Assembly: GCA_903959175.1 (NCBI GenBank)
Contig: CAJBVW010000050.1
Location: 1-43,797, forward strand
Origin: an uncultured Pseudomonadota bacterium
GTDB taxonomy: Bacteria; Myxococcota_A; UBA796; SXON01
DNA length: 43,797 nucleotides
Direction of reading: 5' to 3'
Notes under the pieces: generated by a model
What the model was told of the DNA's origin: nothing
What the model saw: only the letters and a program-made list of their open reading frames with translations
Database searches by the model: none
Part shown: piece by piece, positions 23,318 to 32,216 of the stretch
How positions within the stretch are numbered: position 1 is the first letter of the stretch
How the letters are laid out: every line of letters begins with the position of its first letter
Program-made: the position numbers and the translations under genes

Positions 23318-24710
23318 CAGCCTGCTTGAGCGCGACGAACGCGAGGTAGGCGACGCCCACCACCACGCCCTGGGCGAGCGCGGCGCGAGGCCACGGGACG
23401 GCGAGCGTCGGGCGGAGGTACGCGAGGAGGTGGAGGACGAGCACGACCGCGAACAAGCCGGCTTGCGTAAAGGTGATCTCGAGGGTGGCCGCCCCGGACG
23501 CACCCGAGAACAGACGGCCGAGGTAGGAGACGGACGCCTCCAACGTCGGCGCGCGGAAGAAGATCCAGGCGAGCAGGACCGTCCCCATCGTCATCCCCCA
23601 CCCCGTCAGGTTCCCGAGGGGGGACGACCAGAAGCGCGTCTGCGCGGGGGTCTCGAAGCGCTCACGGTAGAGGTACGCGGTCGCCTGGCCGAAGCCGTGG
23701 ATGGCGCCCCACACGACGAAGTTCCAGCTCGCGCCGTGCCAGAAGCCGCCGATGAGCATCGTGGCGGAGAGCGCGAAGAGCGTGCGCGCGAGCCCGTGCC
23801 GGCTGCCGCCGAGCGGGATGTACAGGTAGTCTCGGAGGAAGCGCGAGAGCGAGATGTGCCAGCGCCGCCAGAACTCCTGGAGGGAGCGGGCGATGTAGGG
23901 GGTGTCGAAGTTGTCCGGGAAGTGGATGCCGAACATGCGCGCGAGGCCGACGGCCATCTGCGAGTACCCGTAGAAGTCGAAGTAGATCTGCAGGGAGTAC
24001 GCGAGCAACCCCACCGCGAGGTCGAACGAACCGTAGCGCTCGGGGGCGTTGAACGTCGCGTCCGCGAGGAGCGCGAACGTGTCCGCGAAGACGACCTTCC
24101 GGCCGAATCCGATGACGAAGTCCTTGGCGCCGGCCATCAGGTCCGCGGGGGTGGACGGCTCCTTCAAACGCTCGAGCTGCGGGAGGATCTCGGCGGCGCG
24201 CACGATGGGGCCGCTCACGAGGTGCGGGAAGAACATGATGAACGTCGCCAACTCGCGGAGCGAGCGCGTGGGCGTCAGGAGGCCGCGGTACACGTCCACC
24301 GTGTAGGAGATGGCCTGGAAGACGTAGAAGCTGATGCCGAGCGGCAGGATGAGGTGCGGCACCGGCACCGCCCACGACGTGCCGAGGAGCGTGAGGCCGG
24401 AGTTGAGCACCGTCGCGCCGAAGCCGAGGTACTTGAAGAACCCGAGCATCCCCAGGTTCATCGCGACGGACGTGGTGACGAGGGCGCGCCGGGCGCCGGG
24501 CCGGGCCTCGCCCCCGAGTCGCAACGCGATCACGTAGTCGATGAGGATGTTCGCGAAGAGCAGGCCGAGGAAGCCGATGCTCCAGGACGCGTAGAACCAC
24601 ACGCAGAAGCCGAGGAGCAACCAGCGCCGGACCTCGGGGTGCCGCACCGCCGCCATCGTGGCGAGCACCAGCACGAGGAAGACGAAGAACTCGTCGGAGA
24701 TGAAGAGCAC
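23289..24710 (-). CDS. MBOAT-family O-acyltransferase (AlgI/DltB-like)
   Basis: A 473-aa multi-pass membrane protein of the AlgI branch of MBOAT transferases. Hallmarks are 'LPLGISFYVFQAISYTVDVYRG', 'FPHLVSGPIVR', 'FDFYGYSQMAVGLARMFGI', 'EFWRRWHISLSRFLRDYLY' and 'GGFWHGASWNF'. H325 in the last motif corresponds to the essential His of AlgI. Such proteins move acetyl groups across the inner membrane for O-acetylation of alginate, peptidoglycan or other glycans. GTG start. It lies 45 nt downstream of cmk and overlaps the SGNH partner, interrupting the usual cmk-rpsA adjacency. Confidence 0.9.
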   Translation of the reverse strand: MLFISDEFFVFLVLVLATMAAVRHPEVRRWLLLGFCVWFYASWSIGFLGLLFANILIDYVIALRLGGEARPGARRALVTTSVAMNLGMLGFFKYLGFGATVLNSGLTLLGTSWAVPVPHLILPLGISFYVFQAISYTVDVYRGLLTPTRSLRELATFIMFFPHLVSGPIVRAAEILPQLERLKEPSTPADLMAGAKDFVIGFGRKVVFADTFALLADATFNAPERYGSFDLAVGLLAYSLQIYFDFYGYSQMAVGLARMFGIHFPDNFDTPYIARSLQEFWRRWHISLSRFLRDYLYIPLGGSRHGLARTLFALSATMLIGGFWHGASWNFVVWGAIHGFGQATAYLYRERFETPAQTRFWSSPLGNLTGWGMTMGTVLLAWIFFRAPTLEASVSYLGRLFSGASGAATLEITFTQAGLFAVVLVLHLLAYLRPTLAVPWPRAALAQGVVVGVAYLAFVALKQADAPFIYFNF

Positions 24711-24755
24711 GCGCAGGCTTAGCCGGTTGGCGCGCGGCCGGGCCCCTCGGACGCG

Positions 24756-25421
24756 CTACGCGCCAACCCGACGCTGCTCGACGAGGGCGAGGACGGCGCC
24801 CACGACCTCGTCGATGGTGTGGCCGGTGGTGTCGACGCGCAGGGCGTCGTCCGCCTGGCGCAGCGGCGCGGTGGCGCGGCCGGAGTCCTGGGCGTCCCGC
24901 GCGGTGAGCTCGCCGCGGATCGCCTCATAGGTGCTTCCGGACAGCTCCGCGTGACGACGACGCGCGCGCTCGTCGAGGGAGGCGTCGAGGAAGATCTTGA
25001 GGTCCGCGCTGGGGAGGACGACGGTGCCGATGTCGCGGCCGTCCATCACGACGCCTCCGCCCGCGCCGAGGTCCCGCTGGGTCTGGAGGAGGGCCGCGCG
25101 GACGCCGGGGTGCACCGCGACCGCGGAGGCCGCCGCGCCGACGGCCTCGTTGCGGATGGCGGCGCTCACGTCCTCGCGGTCCACGATGACGCGGAGCTGG
25201 CCCTTGTGCCAGTCGAAGCCGAAGTGGAGGGACTCGGCGACGGCGGTGGTCCCGGTGGCGTCGCGCGGGTCGATCCCGGCGCGCAGGACCCGCAGCCCCA
25301 CGGCGCGGTACATCGCGCCCGTGTCCACGTAGGCGTATCCAAGGGTTTCCGCGACACGACGGGCCACCGTGCCCTTGCCCGAGGAGGCAGGGCCGTCGAT
25401 GGCGATGGTCAGCTCACGCAC
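24756..25421 (-). CDS. cmk: Cytidylate kinase
   Basis: A 221-aa kinase that phosphorylates CMP and dCMP. The P-loop 'GPASSGKGT' lies near the N-terminus. 'YAYVDTGAMYRAVGL' and 'VVMDGRDIGTVVLPSADLKIFLDAS' are Cmk signatures, and 'RRHAEL' with 'RDAQDSGRATAPL' forms the lid and CMP-binding segments. The GTG at 25421 has GAGG 7 nt upstream and overlaps the aroA stop by 8 nt, so the pair is translationally coupled, as in many proteobacteria. Confidence 0.95.
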   Translation of the reverse strand: MRELTIAIDGPASSGKGTVARRVAETLGYAYVDTGAMYRAVGLRVLRAGIDPRDATGTTAVAESLHFGFDWHKGQLRVIVDREDVSAAIRNEAVGAAASAVAVHPGVRAALLQTQRDLGAGGGVVMDGRDIGTVVLPSADLKIFLDASLDERARRRHAELSGSTYEAIRGELTARDAQDSGRATAPLRQADDALRVDTTGHTIDEVVGAVLALVEQRRVGA

Positions 25422-26676
25422 CGGCGAACCTCGCGAGGGTGGAGGAGAACGTTGGGTAGGAGGTGGCGATGCAGTCGGTGTCGCGGACCTCGGCGCCGAG
25501 GCGCAGCCCGGCGATCGCGAACGCCATCGCGATACGATGATCGCCGGCGGTCTCGATGGGGGTGGCCCCGGGGAACGGCCCCGAGTCGGGTGCGCCGCGC
25601 ACCACGAGCCCGTCGGGCCGGGCGTCGGCGTCGACACCCAGGGCGCGGAGCCCGGCGACGGTGGTGGCGACGCGATCGGACTCCTTCACGCGCAGCTCGG
25701 CGGCGTCGGCGAAGGTGGTCTCCCCCTCGGCGAAGGCGGCGGCCACCGCGAGGACGGGGATCTCGTCGATGAGGCGCGGGATGAGCGCGCCGGCGACCCG
25801 CGTGCCGCGCAGGCCCCCTCCCCTCACCCGGACGGTCCCGAAGGGCTCCGCCGCGGACGCCGACCCTGGCGCGGGCTCGACCTCGATGTCGGCCCCCATC
25901 GCGCGCAGCACGTCGAGGATGCCGGTGCGCGTCGGGTTCAGGCCCACGTTCTCGATCACGAGGTCGGAGCCGGGCACGATGGCCGCGGCCACCATCCAGA
26001 ACGCGGCGCTGGAGATGTCCCCGGGGACGGTCACCGAGATGGCGTCCAGCACGCCCTCGGTCACGACGATGGCCTGCCCCTCCCGGCGGAGCGGCGCACC
26101 CATCGCGAGCAACATCCGCTCGGTGTGGTCGCGCGTCGCGACGGGCTCGACGTACCGCGTCTCGCCTTCGGCGCCGAGGCCGGCGAGCAGCACCGCCGAC
26201 TTGACCTGTGCGGACGCCACCGTCGCCTCCACGACAACCCCGGAGAGCCTACGTCTCTCCACGGTGATCGGCAAGCCGGGCCCCCCCGTGAACACGGCAC
26301 CCATGCGGGCGAGCGGGTCGAGCACGCGGCGCATCGGCCGGCGGCGGAGCGACGTGTCCCCGTCGAGCGTGGCGCCGGCGCGGGGGGCCAGGGCGCCCAG
26401 CATCAGGCGCGCGGTGGTGCCGGAGTTGCCGCAGTCGAGCAGCCCCGCGTCCCGCCAGGGCGCGCCCGTCACGCGGGTGGTCGAGGCCTCGCACCCGAGG
26501 GCGCGGACGGCCGCGAGCGTCGCCAGCACGTCTTCCCCTTCGAGCAGCCCCGTGATGTGCGTGGTGCCGCGGGCGAGCGCACCGAAGAGCACCGCCCGGT
26601 GGGACACGGACTTGTCCCCCGGGACCCGCAGCCGGCCGCGGAGGGGGTGGGGAGCGGGCCGGACGGAGAGCGACAT
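25414..26676 (-). CDS. aroA: EPSP synthase (3-phosphoshikimate 1-carboxyvinyltransferase)
   Basis: A 420-aa enzyme of the shikimate pathway that joins phosphoenolpyruvate to shikimate-3-phosphate. It has 'VPGDKSVSHRA', 'LDCGNSGTTARLM', 'RRRPMRRVLDPL', 'SAQVKSAVLLAGL', 'RDHTERML', 'LNPTRTGIL' and 'LRVKESDRVA'. The set R-x-H-x-E, G-D-K-S, S-A-Q-x-K and N-x-T-R is the motif combination used to define class II (often glyphosate-insensitive) EPSP synthases. I chose the ATG at 26676, with AAGG 7 nt upstream, rather than the longer frame to 26694. Coupled to cmk downstream and 39 nt after accA. Confidence 0.96.
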   Translation of the reverse strand: MSLSVRPAPHPLRGRLRVPGDKSVSHRAVLFGALARGTTHITGLLEGEDVLATLAAVRALGCEASTTRVTGAPWRDAGLLDCGNSGTTARLMLGALAPRAGATLDGDTSLRRRPMRRVLDPLARMGAVFTGGPGLPITVERRRLSGVVVEATVASAQVKSAVLLAGLGAEGETRYVEPVATRDHTERMLLAMGAPLRREGQAIVVTEGVLDAISVTVPGDISSAAFWMVAAAIVPGSDLVIENVGLNPTRTGILDVLRAMGADIEVEPAPGSASAAEPFGTVRVRGGGLRGTRVAGALIPRLIDEIPVLAVAAAFAEGETTFADAAELRVKESDRVATTVAGLRALGVDADARPDGLVVRGAPDSGPFPGATPIETAGDHRIAMAFAIAGLRLGAEVRDTDCIATSYPTFSSTLARFAGA

Positions 26677-26715
26677 CGCGCCGCGCCTTAGCACGGCGGA
26701 GCGCGGCGCCGAAGC

Positions 26716-27675
<960 letters not shown>

Positions 27676-27679
27676 GAGC

Positions 27680-28153
27680 CTACTCCCGCATCTGCTGGGT
27701 GAGGTAGTTCGGGAGGCCGACCTGCCGGATGGTCTCCAGCTGGGTCTCGAGCCAGTCGATGTGCTCCTCTTCGCTCACCAGGATCTTCTCGAGCAGGGAG
27801 CGCGTGGCGTTGTCGCCCGCGGCGGTCGAGAGCTGGATGCCCTTGTTGAGGCGCTCCACCGCGGCGTATTCGAGGGCCACGTCGCTCTCGAACTGCTCCT
27901 GGACGGTCTCGCCGACGTTGAGCTTGTAGAGGCGCTGGAGGTTCGGGACGCCGTCGAGGAACAGGATCCGCTCGATGATCGCCTCGGCGTGCTTCATCTC
28001 GTCGATGCTCTCCTTCCGGACGAAGGCGTGCAGACGGGCGTAGCCCCAGTTCCCGCACATCTTGGCGTGCACGAAGTACTGGTTGATCGCGGTGAGCTCG
28101 GCCGAGAGCACGTCGTTCAGAACGTCGACGAGCTGGGGATCCTTGGGCTTCAC
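27680..28153 (-). CDS. bfr: Bacterioferritin
   Basis: A 157-aa haem-containing ferritin that forms a 24-mer iron store. Ferroxidase ligands are present, offset by one from E. coli: E19, E52, H55, and E/H in 'EEEHIDWLE'. The haem-ligand Met is M53 ('IDEMKHAE'), so this is a true bacterioferritin and not a plain ferritin. The GTG start has GAGG 5 nt upstream. It lies 35 nt downstream of bfd, its iron-release partner, and 4 nt upstream of accA. Confidence 0.96.
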   Translation of the reverse strand: MKPKDPQLVDVLNDVLSAELTAINQYFVHAKMCGNWGYARLHAFVRKESIDEMKHAEAIIERILFLDGVPNLQRLYKLNVGETVQEQFESDVALEYAAVERLNKGIQLSTAAGDNATRSLLEKILVSEEEHIDWLETQLETIRQVGLPNYLTQQMRE

Positions 28154-28188
28154 GGGAACCTCGGAGGAAAAAGGTCCGCTCCGCTAAC

Positions 28189-28398
28189 TCACTTCGCGGC
28201 GAGAGGTTCCGCGTGGGCGCCGCGATCGCATGCCGCCGAGCGCGCGTCCTTCAACATGCCGTCGATGTCCAGCCGGCAGGTCCCGCACGCGGTCCCGGCG
28301 CCGCAGCGCGCCCCGATCTCGTCGACCGTGCGGGCGCCGTCCTCGACGAGGCGGCGGATGGAGCGGTTGGAGATCCCCTTGCAGAGGCAGACGTACAT
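28189..28398 (-). CDS. bfd: Bacterioferritin-associated [2Fe-2S] ferredoxin
   Basis: A 69-aa BFD-type ferredoxin. The four cluster ligands fall at C4, C6, C38 and C41, the same positions as in E. coli Bfd. It passes electrons to bacterioferritin haem so that stored iron can be reduced and released. I chose the ATG at 28398 because the Cys pattern then matches the family; the frame extends upstream without homology. A Fur box lies 26 nt upstream. The gene directly precedes bfr. Confidence 0.92.
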   Translation of the reverse strand: MYVCLCKGISNRSIRRLVEDGARTVDEIGARCGAGTACGTCRLDIDGMLKDARSAACDRGAHAEPLAAK

Positions 28399-28424
28399 GG
28401 AGCGCCCGTCCTGGAATTGAAACT

Positions 28425-28443
28425 GAAGATGATTATCAGAATC
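28425..28443. promoter_or_regulatory. Fur box upstream of bfd
   Basis: The 19-mer GAAGATGATTATCAGAATC matches the Fur consensus GATAATGATAATCATTATC at 14 of 19 positions. The overlapping 7-1-7 form TGAAGATGATTATCA (28424-28438) matches TGATAATnATTATCA at 12 of 14. It sits in a short A/T-rich island in otherwise very GC-rich DNA. On the minus strand it contains GATAAT, a possible -10 element, which would let Fur-Fe(II) block RNA polymerase. Confidence 0.8.
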
Positions 28444-28557
28444 AAACTTCACCCACGGTTCGAAGAACGTCAAGCGCCCTCCTGCCGGGTTCCCGCCGAA
28501 TCCCGATCAGCCCGGGACGCCGAGCAGGCCCGGCCAAGCGATCCGCTGCCGCCGCGC

Positions 28558-29205
28558 TCAGCTCGGCGCGGGGCTGCCCTCGATGCGGGTCCGGCCGCTG
28601 GCGGTGCGGACGGAGAGCAGCGGGCCCTGGTCGTCCTGCGCCACGCCGAGGAGGGTCGGCCCGCCGAGCGTGTCGACGTTGAGGTCGTACCCGCCCCGGG
28701 GCACGCCCAGGGTGATGTCCCCTACCCCGACGCCCACGCGCACCTCGCCCGGGCGGGCCGCGAAGCGAAGCTCGGCGTTGCCCCAGCCCGCCTGCACACG
28801 CACCGTGGCGCCGAGGAGCCGGTTCGCCACGATGTCGCCGTCACCCACCTGGATCGAGAGGTCGCTGTCGAGCCCGGTCACGCGCACGTCGCCCTCGCCG
28901 GTGCGGATGTCGACGGGCACGCCGTGGGGCACGGTCAGCTCGATGTCGGCGCTGCACGGGAGCAAGGTGCGGCAGCGGCCCTCGATGCGGAGGATGCCGT
29001 CCACGATGCGGAGGGTGGTGTCTACCGTCGCGGGGCCGCGGAGGGCGCGCCCGACCTGGACCTCGGTCCCGCCGGTCTCCACGGTCACATCGCCTGCGTC
29101 GAGCTCGATGCGCACCGCGAGGATCTCCCCGCCGACCACCGCATGATCAGCGAGCTCCGCGGGGGAGCAGCCGGCGAGGACGAAGAGGAGGGGGGCGGCG
29201 CGCAT
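28558..29205 (-). CDS. DUF4097-like beta-helix lipoprotein
   Basis: A 215-aa lipoprotein (lipobox L-A-G-C, Cys13). The mature part is built of short repeated beta strands: 'GDVTVETGG', 'GEGDVRVTGLDSDLSIQVGDGDIVAN', 'GEVRVGVGVGDITLGVPRGGY'. This is the DUF4097 or 'putative adhesin' pattern. No catalytic motif is seen and the role is unknown. It lies between miaA and the Fur-controlled bfd on the same strand, with no sign of coupling to either. Confidence 0.75.
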   Translation of the reverse strand: MRAAPLLFVLAGCSPAELADHAVVGGEILAVRIELDAGDVTVETGGTEVQVGRALRGPATVDTTLRIVDGILRIEGRCRTLLPCSADIELTVPHGVPVDIRTGEGDVRVTGLDSDLSIQVGDGDIVANRLLGATVRVQAGWGNAELRFAARPGEVRVGVGVGDITLGVPRGGYDLNVDTLGGPTLLGVAQDDQGPLLSVRTASGRTRIEGSPAPS

Positions 29206-29251
29206 GGTGGGAAGCTCTCGACGGTTGGGACACCGGCGCGCGCGAACGGCG

Positions 29252-30100
29252 CTACCGCCCCTTCAAGAACGTCCCAGCGGCGGCGATCTTCAGGTCTGTT
29301 TGTGGCGAAAGTCCGAGCGAGCGCAAGAAGCTGCGCTGCTTCCTGGCGAGCTGGCGAGTGTCCCGCTTTGTCAGCTCCACGGCCTCGGCCAACGGGAGCC
29401 GGCCGAGCAGGTGCGCGGCGAGGTGGCGGTAGCCGAGCGACTGCATCGGCTTGAGCTCGGGGCCGTACCCGGCGTCGAGCAGGCCCCGGACCTCGTCGAG
29501 GTACCCGGCGGCCATCATCGCGTCGACCCTCTGATCCAGGCCCTCGTAGAGGTCCTCGCGGTCGAGCCAGACCACCTCCGCGTCCCGACGCTGGTGGGGG
29601 TCCTCCGCGTGGATGTCGGAGAGGCGGCGCCCGGTGAGCGCGTGGATCTCGAGGCCGCGGATGACGCGCATGCGGTCGTTCGGGTGGAGGCGCGCGGCGA
29701 GGACGGGGTCGACCTCGGTGAGGCGCGCGTGGGGGTCCGGGAGGGTCTCGAGCTCGGCGCGCAGCGCGAGGTCCACCGGCGGCGCGGGGACGAGGCCGAG
29801 CAGCCACGCGCGCAGGTAGAAGGGCGTTCCGCCGCAGAGGATCACGGGGCCGGAGACGGCGTCGGCCTCGGCGACGAAGTCGGCCGCGGAGAAGGGCTCG
29901 TCGGGGTTTCGCACGTCGATGCAGCGGTGTGGGACGGCGAGACGCGCGGCGATCGGCACTTTTGCCGTGCCGATGTCCATGCCGCGGTACACCTGCATCG
30001 CGTCCATGGAGACGACGGTGGCGCCGTACGCGGCGGCGATCTCGAGGGCGACGTCCGACTTGCCGGCGCCGGTGGGGCCGGCGATCACGAGGGGCTTCAC
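29252..30100 (-). CDS. miaA: tRNA dimethylallyltransferase
   Basis: A 282-aa enzyme that adds a dimethylallyl group to A37 of tRNAs reading UNN codons. The P-loop 'GPTGAGKSD', 'VSMDAMQVYRGMDIGTAK', 'PHRCIDVRNPDEPFSAADF', 'GGTPFYLRAWLLG' and 'MQSLGYRHLAAHLLG' are all present. The GTG at 30100 lies 1 nt after the mutL stop, the classical mutL-miaA arrangement. The C-terminal 'KRDTRQLARKQRSFLR' is the usual RNA-binding segment. Confidence 0.95.
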   Translation of the reverse strand: MKPLVIAGPTGAGKSDVALEIAAAYGATVVSMDAMQVYRGMDIGTAKVPIAARLAVPHRCIDVRNPDEPFSAADFVAEADAVSGPVILCGGTPFYLRAWLLGLVPAPPVDLALRAELETLPDPHARLTEVDPVLAARLHPNDRMRVIRGLEIHALTGRRLSDIHAEDPHQRRDAEVVWLDREDLYEGLDQRVDAMMAAGYLDEVRGLLDAGYGPELKPMQSLGYRHLAAHLLGRLPLAEAVELTKRDTRQLARKQRSFLRSLGLSPQTDLKIAAAGTFLKGR

Positions 30101-30101
30101 G

Positions 30102-32129
30102 TCAGGTCCGGTGGAAGCGGCGTTCGAGCTCGGCGGAGCCGACGCGGATGGCGACAGGCCGGCCGTGGGCGCAGACGGAGAAGTCGACCTCGTCGAGGGC
30201 GAGGAGGAGGGCGCGCATCTCCCGCTCGTCGAGGGACTGGCCCGCGCGCACGCTGGTGTGGCAGGCGCGCGTCGCGAGCGCGAGCTGGATTCGATCGTCG
30301 GCGACCGTGGCGCCACCGCCCTCGGCGAGCTCGTCTGCGATGTCGGCGAGGAGCGTGGGGAGGTCCATGTCGCGGAGCGCCGCGGGGAGGGCCTGGACGG
30401 CGAAGGCGCCGCCGCCGAGCGGGGCGATGTCGAGGCCGTAGGGGGCGAGGCGGTCGACCTGGGCGGCGAGGAGGCGCGCGCGTGCGGCGGGGAGCTCGAC
30501 CATGACGGGCACGAGCAGGCGCTGGGCGCCCCCGAGCGCGGCGCGGGGGTCGCGGGTGAGCTTGTAGAGGGTGACACGCTCGTGGGCGGCGTGCTGGTCG
30601 ATGACGACGAGCTCGCCGGCGCCCTCGCAGAGCACGTAGGTGAGGGCGAGCTGGCCGACCACGCGGAGGTCACGGAAGCGGGGCACGGGGAGGAGCGCGT
30701 CCGGCGGGAGCGGCCGGGCGGGCGCGGGGCGGAGGGGCACCGGCTCGGGGACGATCGGGGCGGGGCGGGCGACGGGGGGCGTGGCGTCGATCGGGGCGGG
30801 ATCGAGGCGCGCGGGCGCGACGCGGGAGGCGTCGAAACGGGAGGCGTCGAAACGGGAGGCGTCGAAACGGGAGGCGTCGAAGCGCGGGACGGTGAGCGGC
30901 GGGGCCGGGCGGGACACTGGCGCGGGTGCCGTCGGGATCGGAGAAGAGCTCGGCGGCTCCACGACCTTGACGTCCCCTTCCCCACCGCGATCCGAGACGG
31001 CAAGGGCCGGCGCGGCCACCTCGGGCGTGTAGGGCGTGGGCGGGGCGACGTCCACCTCCGCCTGCCAGCCGATCCCCACCTGCGCTGCGCCCCGCGCCGG
31101 CGCCGGCTGGTAGCGCGCCTCGGTCGCGACGGGGCGCCGGATGCCGTGCTGCTGGAGCGCGCTCCGCAGACCCTCGGCGATGGCGGCCTGGATGGCGTAG
31201 CCGTGGACGAAGCGCACCTCCGTCTTGGCGGGGTGCACGTTCACGTCGACGTCCTCGGGGGGGATGCGCAGCTCGAGGATGACGACGGGGTAGCGGTCCT
31301 TCGGGACGATACCCGCGTAGGCGGCGGAGACGGCGCGGCGCAGGACGAGGTCCCGCACGTAGCGGCCGTTCACGTACAGCCAGGAGCTGCCCTGCGGGGA
31401 CGCCCGGTGGACGCCCACGGGCGAGAGCAGCGCGTCGACCTCCATGCCGCCGCGGCTGAAGGACACGGGCACCAGGGCCTCGCCGTGGGCGCCGAGCAGC
31501 TCCGCGGCACGACGCGCGCGGCTGCCGCTCGGGGGGCAGCGCACGAGCGTCCGATCGTCGTGGGTCACCTCGAGGTCGAGCTCCGGGCGGATGAGAGCCT
31601 CGCGGGTGACGGCCTCGAGGCAGTGGCTGAGCTCGGTCTCGACGCTGCGCAGGAACTTGCGACGCGCGGGCACGTTGAAGAACAGCGAGCCGACGGTGAC
31701 CTCGGTGCCGGGCGCCGCACCCGCGGGCGACACGTCCAGCAGCTTGCCGCCCTCGATGCGGATGCGTGTGCCGGCCTCGGCGTCCCGCGGGCGGGTGAGG
31801 ATCTCGAACTTGGACACGCTCGCGATGCTCGGGATGGCCTCGCCGCGGAAGCCGAGCGTCGACACGCGAAAGAGATCGTCCTCGTTCAGAATCTTGCTGG
31901 TGGCGTGCCGTTCGAGGCACATCACCGCGTCGGTGCGGCTCATGCCGCCGCCGTCGTCTACGATGCGGATGAGGTTGCGCCCGCCGGCCTTCAGGTGCAC
32001 GCCGAGGGTGGTCGCCCCCGCGTCGAGCGCGTTCTCGACGAGCTCCTTCACGACGGACGCGGGGCGCTCGACCACCTCGCCCGCGGCGATCTTGTTGATC
32101 AGGTGCTCTTCGAGGATGCGGACGGCCAC
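30102..32129 (-). CDS. mutL: DNA mismatch repair protein MutL
   Basis: A 675-aa MutL. The GHKL ATPase half (about 1-330) has 'KELVENALDAGAT', 'VDDGGGM', 'TLGFRGEAIPSI' and 'DVNVHPAKTEVRF'. A Pro/Ala-rich linker follows (about 335-480), then the C-terminal dimerisation domain. The metal-site motif reads DQHAAHERVTLY (D511-Y522), with Tyr where the second Glu of DQHAx2Ex4E is expected. 'CAHGRP' replaces CPHGRP, and F-H-R is kept at the end. The linker contains four 15-bp tandem units. The GTG at 32129 has GAGG 5 nt upstream. Overlap-free but only 1 nt from miaA. Confidence 0.95.
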   Translation of the reverse strand: MAVRILEEHLINKIAAGEVVERPASVVKELVENALDAGATTLGVHLKAGGRNLIRIVDDGGGMSRTDAVMCLERHATSKILNEDDLFRVSTLGFRGEAIPSIASVSKFEILTRPRDAEAGTRIRIEGGKLLDVSPAGAAPGTEVTVGSLFFNVPARRKFLRSVETELSHCLEAVTREALIRPELDLEVTHDDRTLVRCPPSGSRARRAAELLGAHGEALVPVSFSRGGMEVDALLSPVGVHRASPQGSSWLYVNGRYVRDLVLRRAVSAAYAGIVPKDRYPVVILELRIPPEDVDVNVHPAKTEVRFVHGYAIQAAIAEGLRSALQQHGIRRPVATEARYQPAPARGAAQVGIGWQAEVDVAPPTPYTPEVAAPALAVSDRGGEGDVKVVEPPSSSPIPTAPAPVSRPAPPLTVPRFDASRFDASRFDASRFDASRVAPARLDPAPIDATPPVARPAPIVPEPVPLRPAPARPLPPDALLPVPRFRDLRVVGQLALTYVLCEGAGELVVIDQHAAHERVTLYKLTRDPRAALGGAQRLLVPVMVELPAARARLLAAQVDRLAPYGLDIAPLGGGAFAVQALPAALRDMDLPTLLADIADELAEGGGATVADDRIQLALATRACHTSVRAGQSLDEREMRALLLALDEVDFSVCAHGRPVAIRVGSAELERRFHRT
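30826..30885. repeat. Four 15-bp tandem repeats in mutL linker
   Basis: The unit gaggcgtcgaaacgg occurs three times exactly and once with two changes, giving four consecutive copies of the peptide R-F-D-A-S (minus strand). The unit is a multiple of three, so copy-number change would lengthen or shorten the linker without a frameshift. Confidence 0.95.
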
Positions 32130-32216
32130 GACGGCCTCTAACCCGGCCCACGCCCACCGGAGGCTCTGCCCTTGCCGGGCCCGCGCCCGTGTCGAACCTC
32201 CCAAGGAGGGCGTCAC

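Noticed and set aside
28468-28473. TTGACG as a -35 element for bfd
   Set aside because: At 16-18 nt spacing there is no acceptable -10; the GATAAT inside the Fur box is 30 nt away.
29252-31003. Minus-strand 583-aa frame as one fused gene
   Set aside because: Only the last 282 codons are miaA; the Ser/Pro/Arg-rich upstream part is an alternative frame of mutL.
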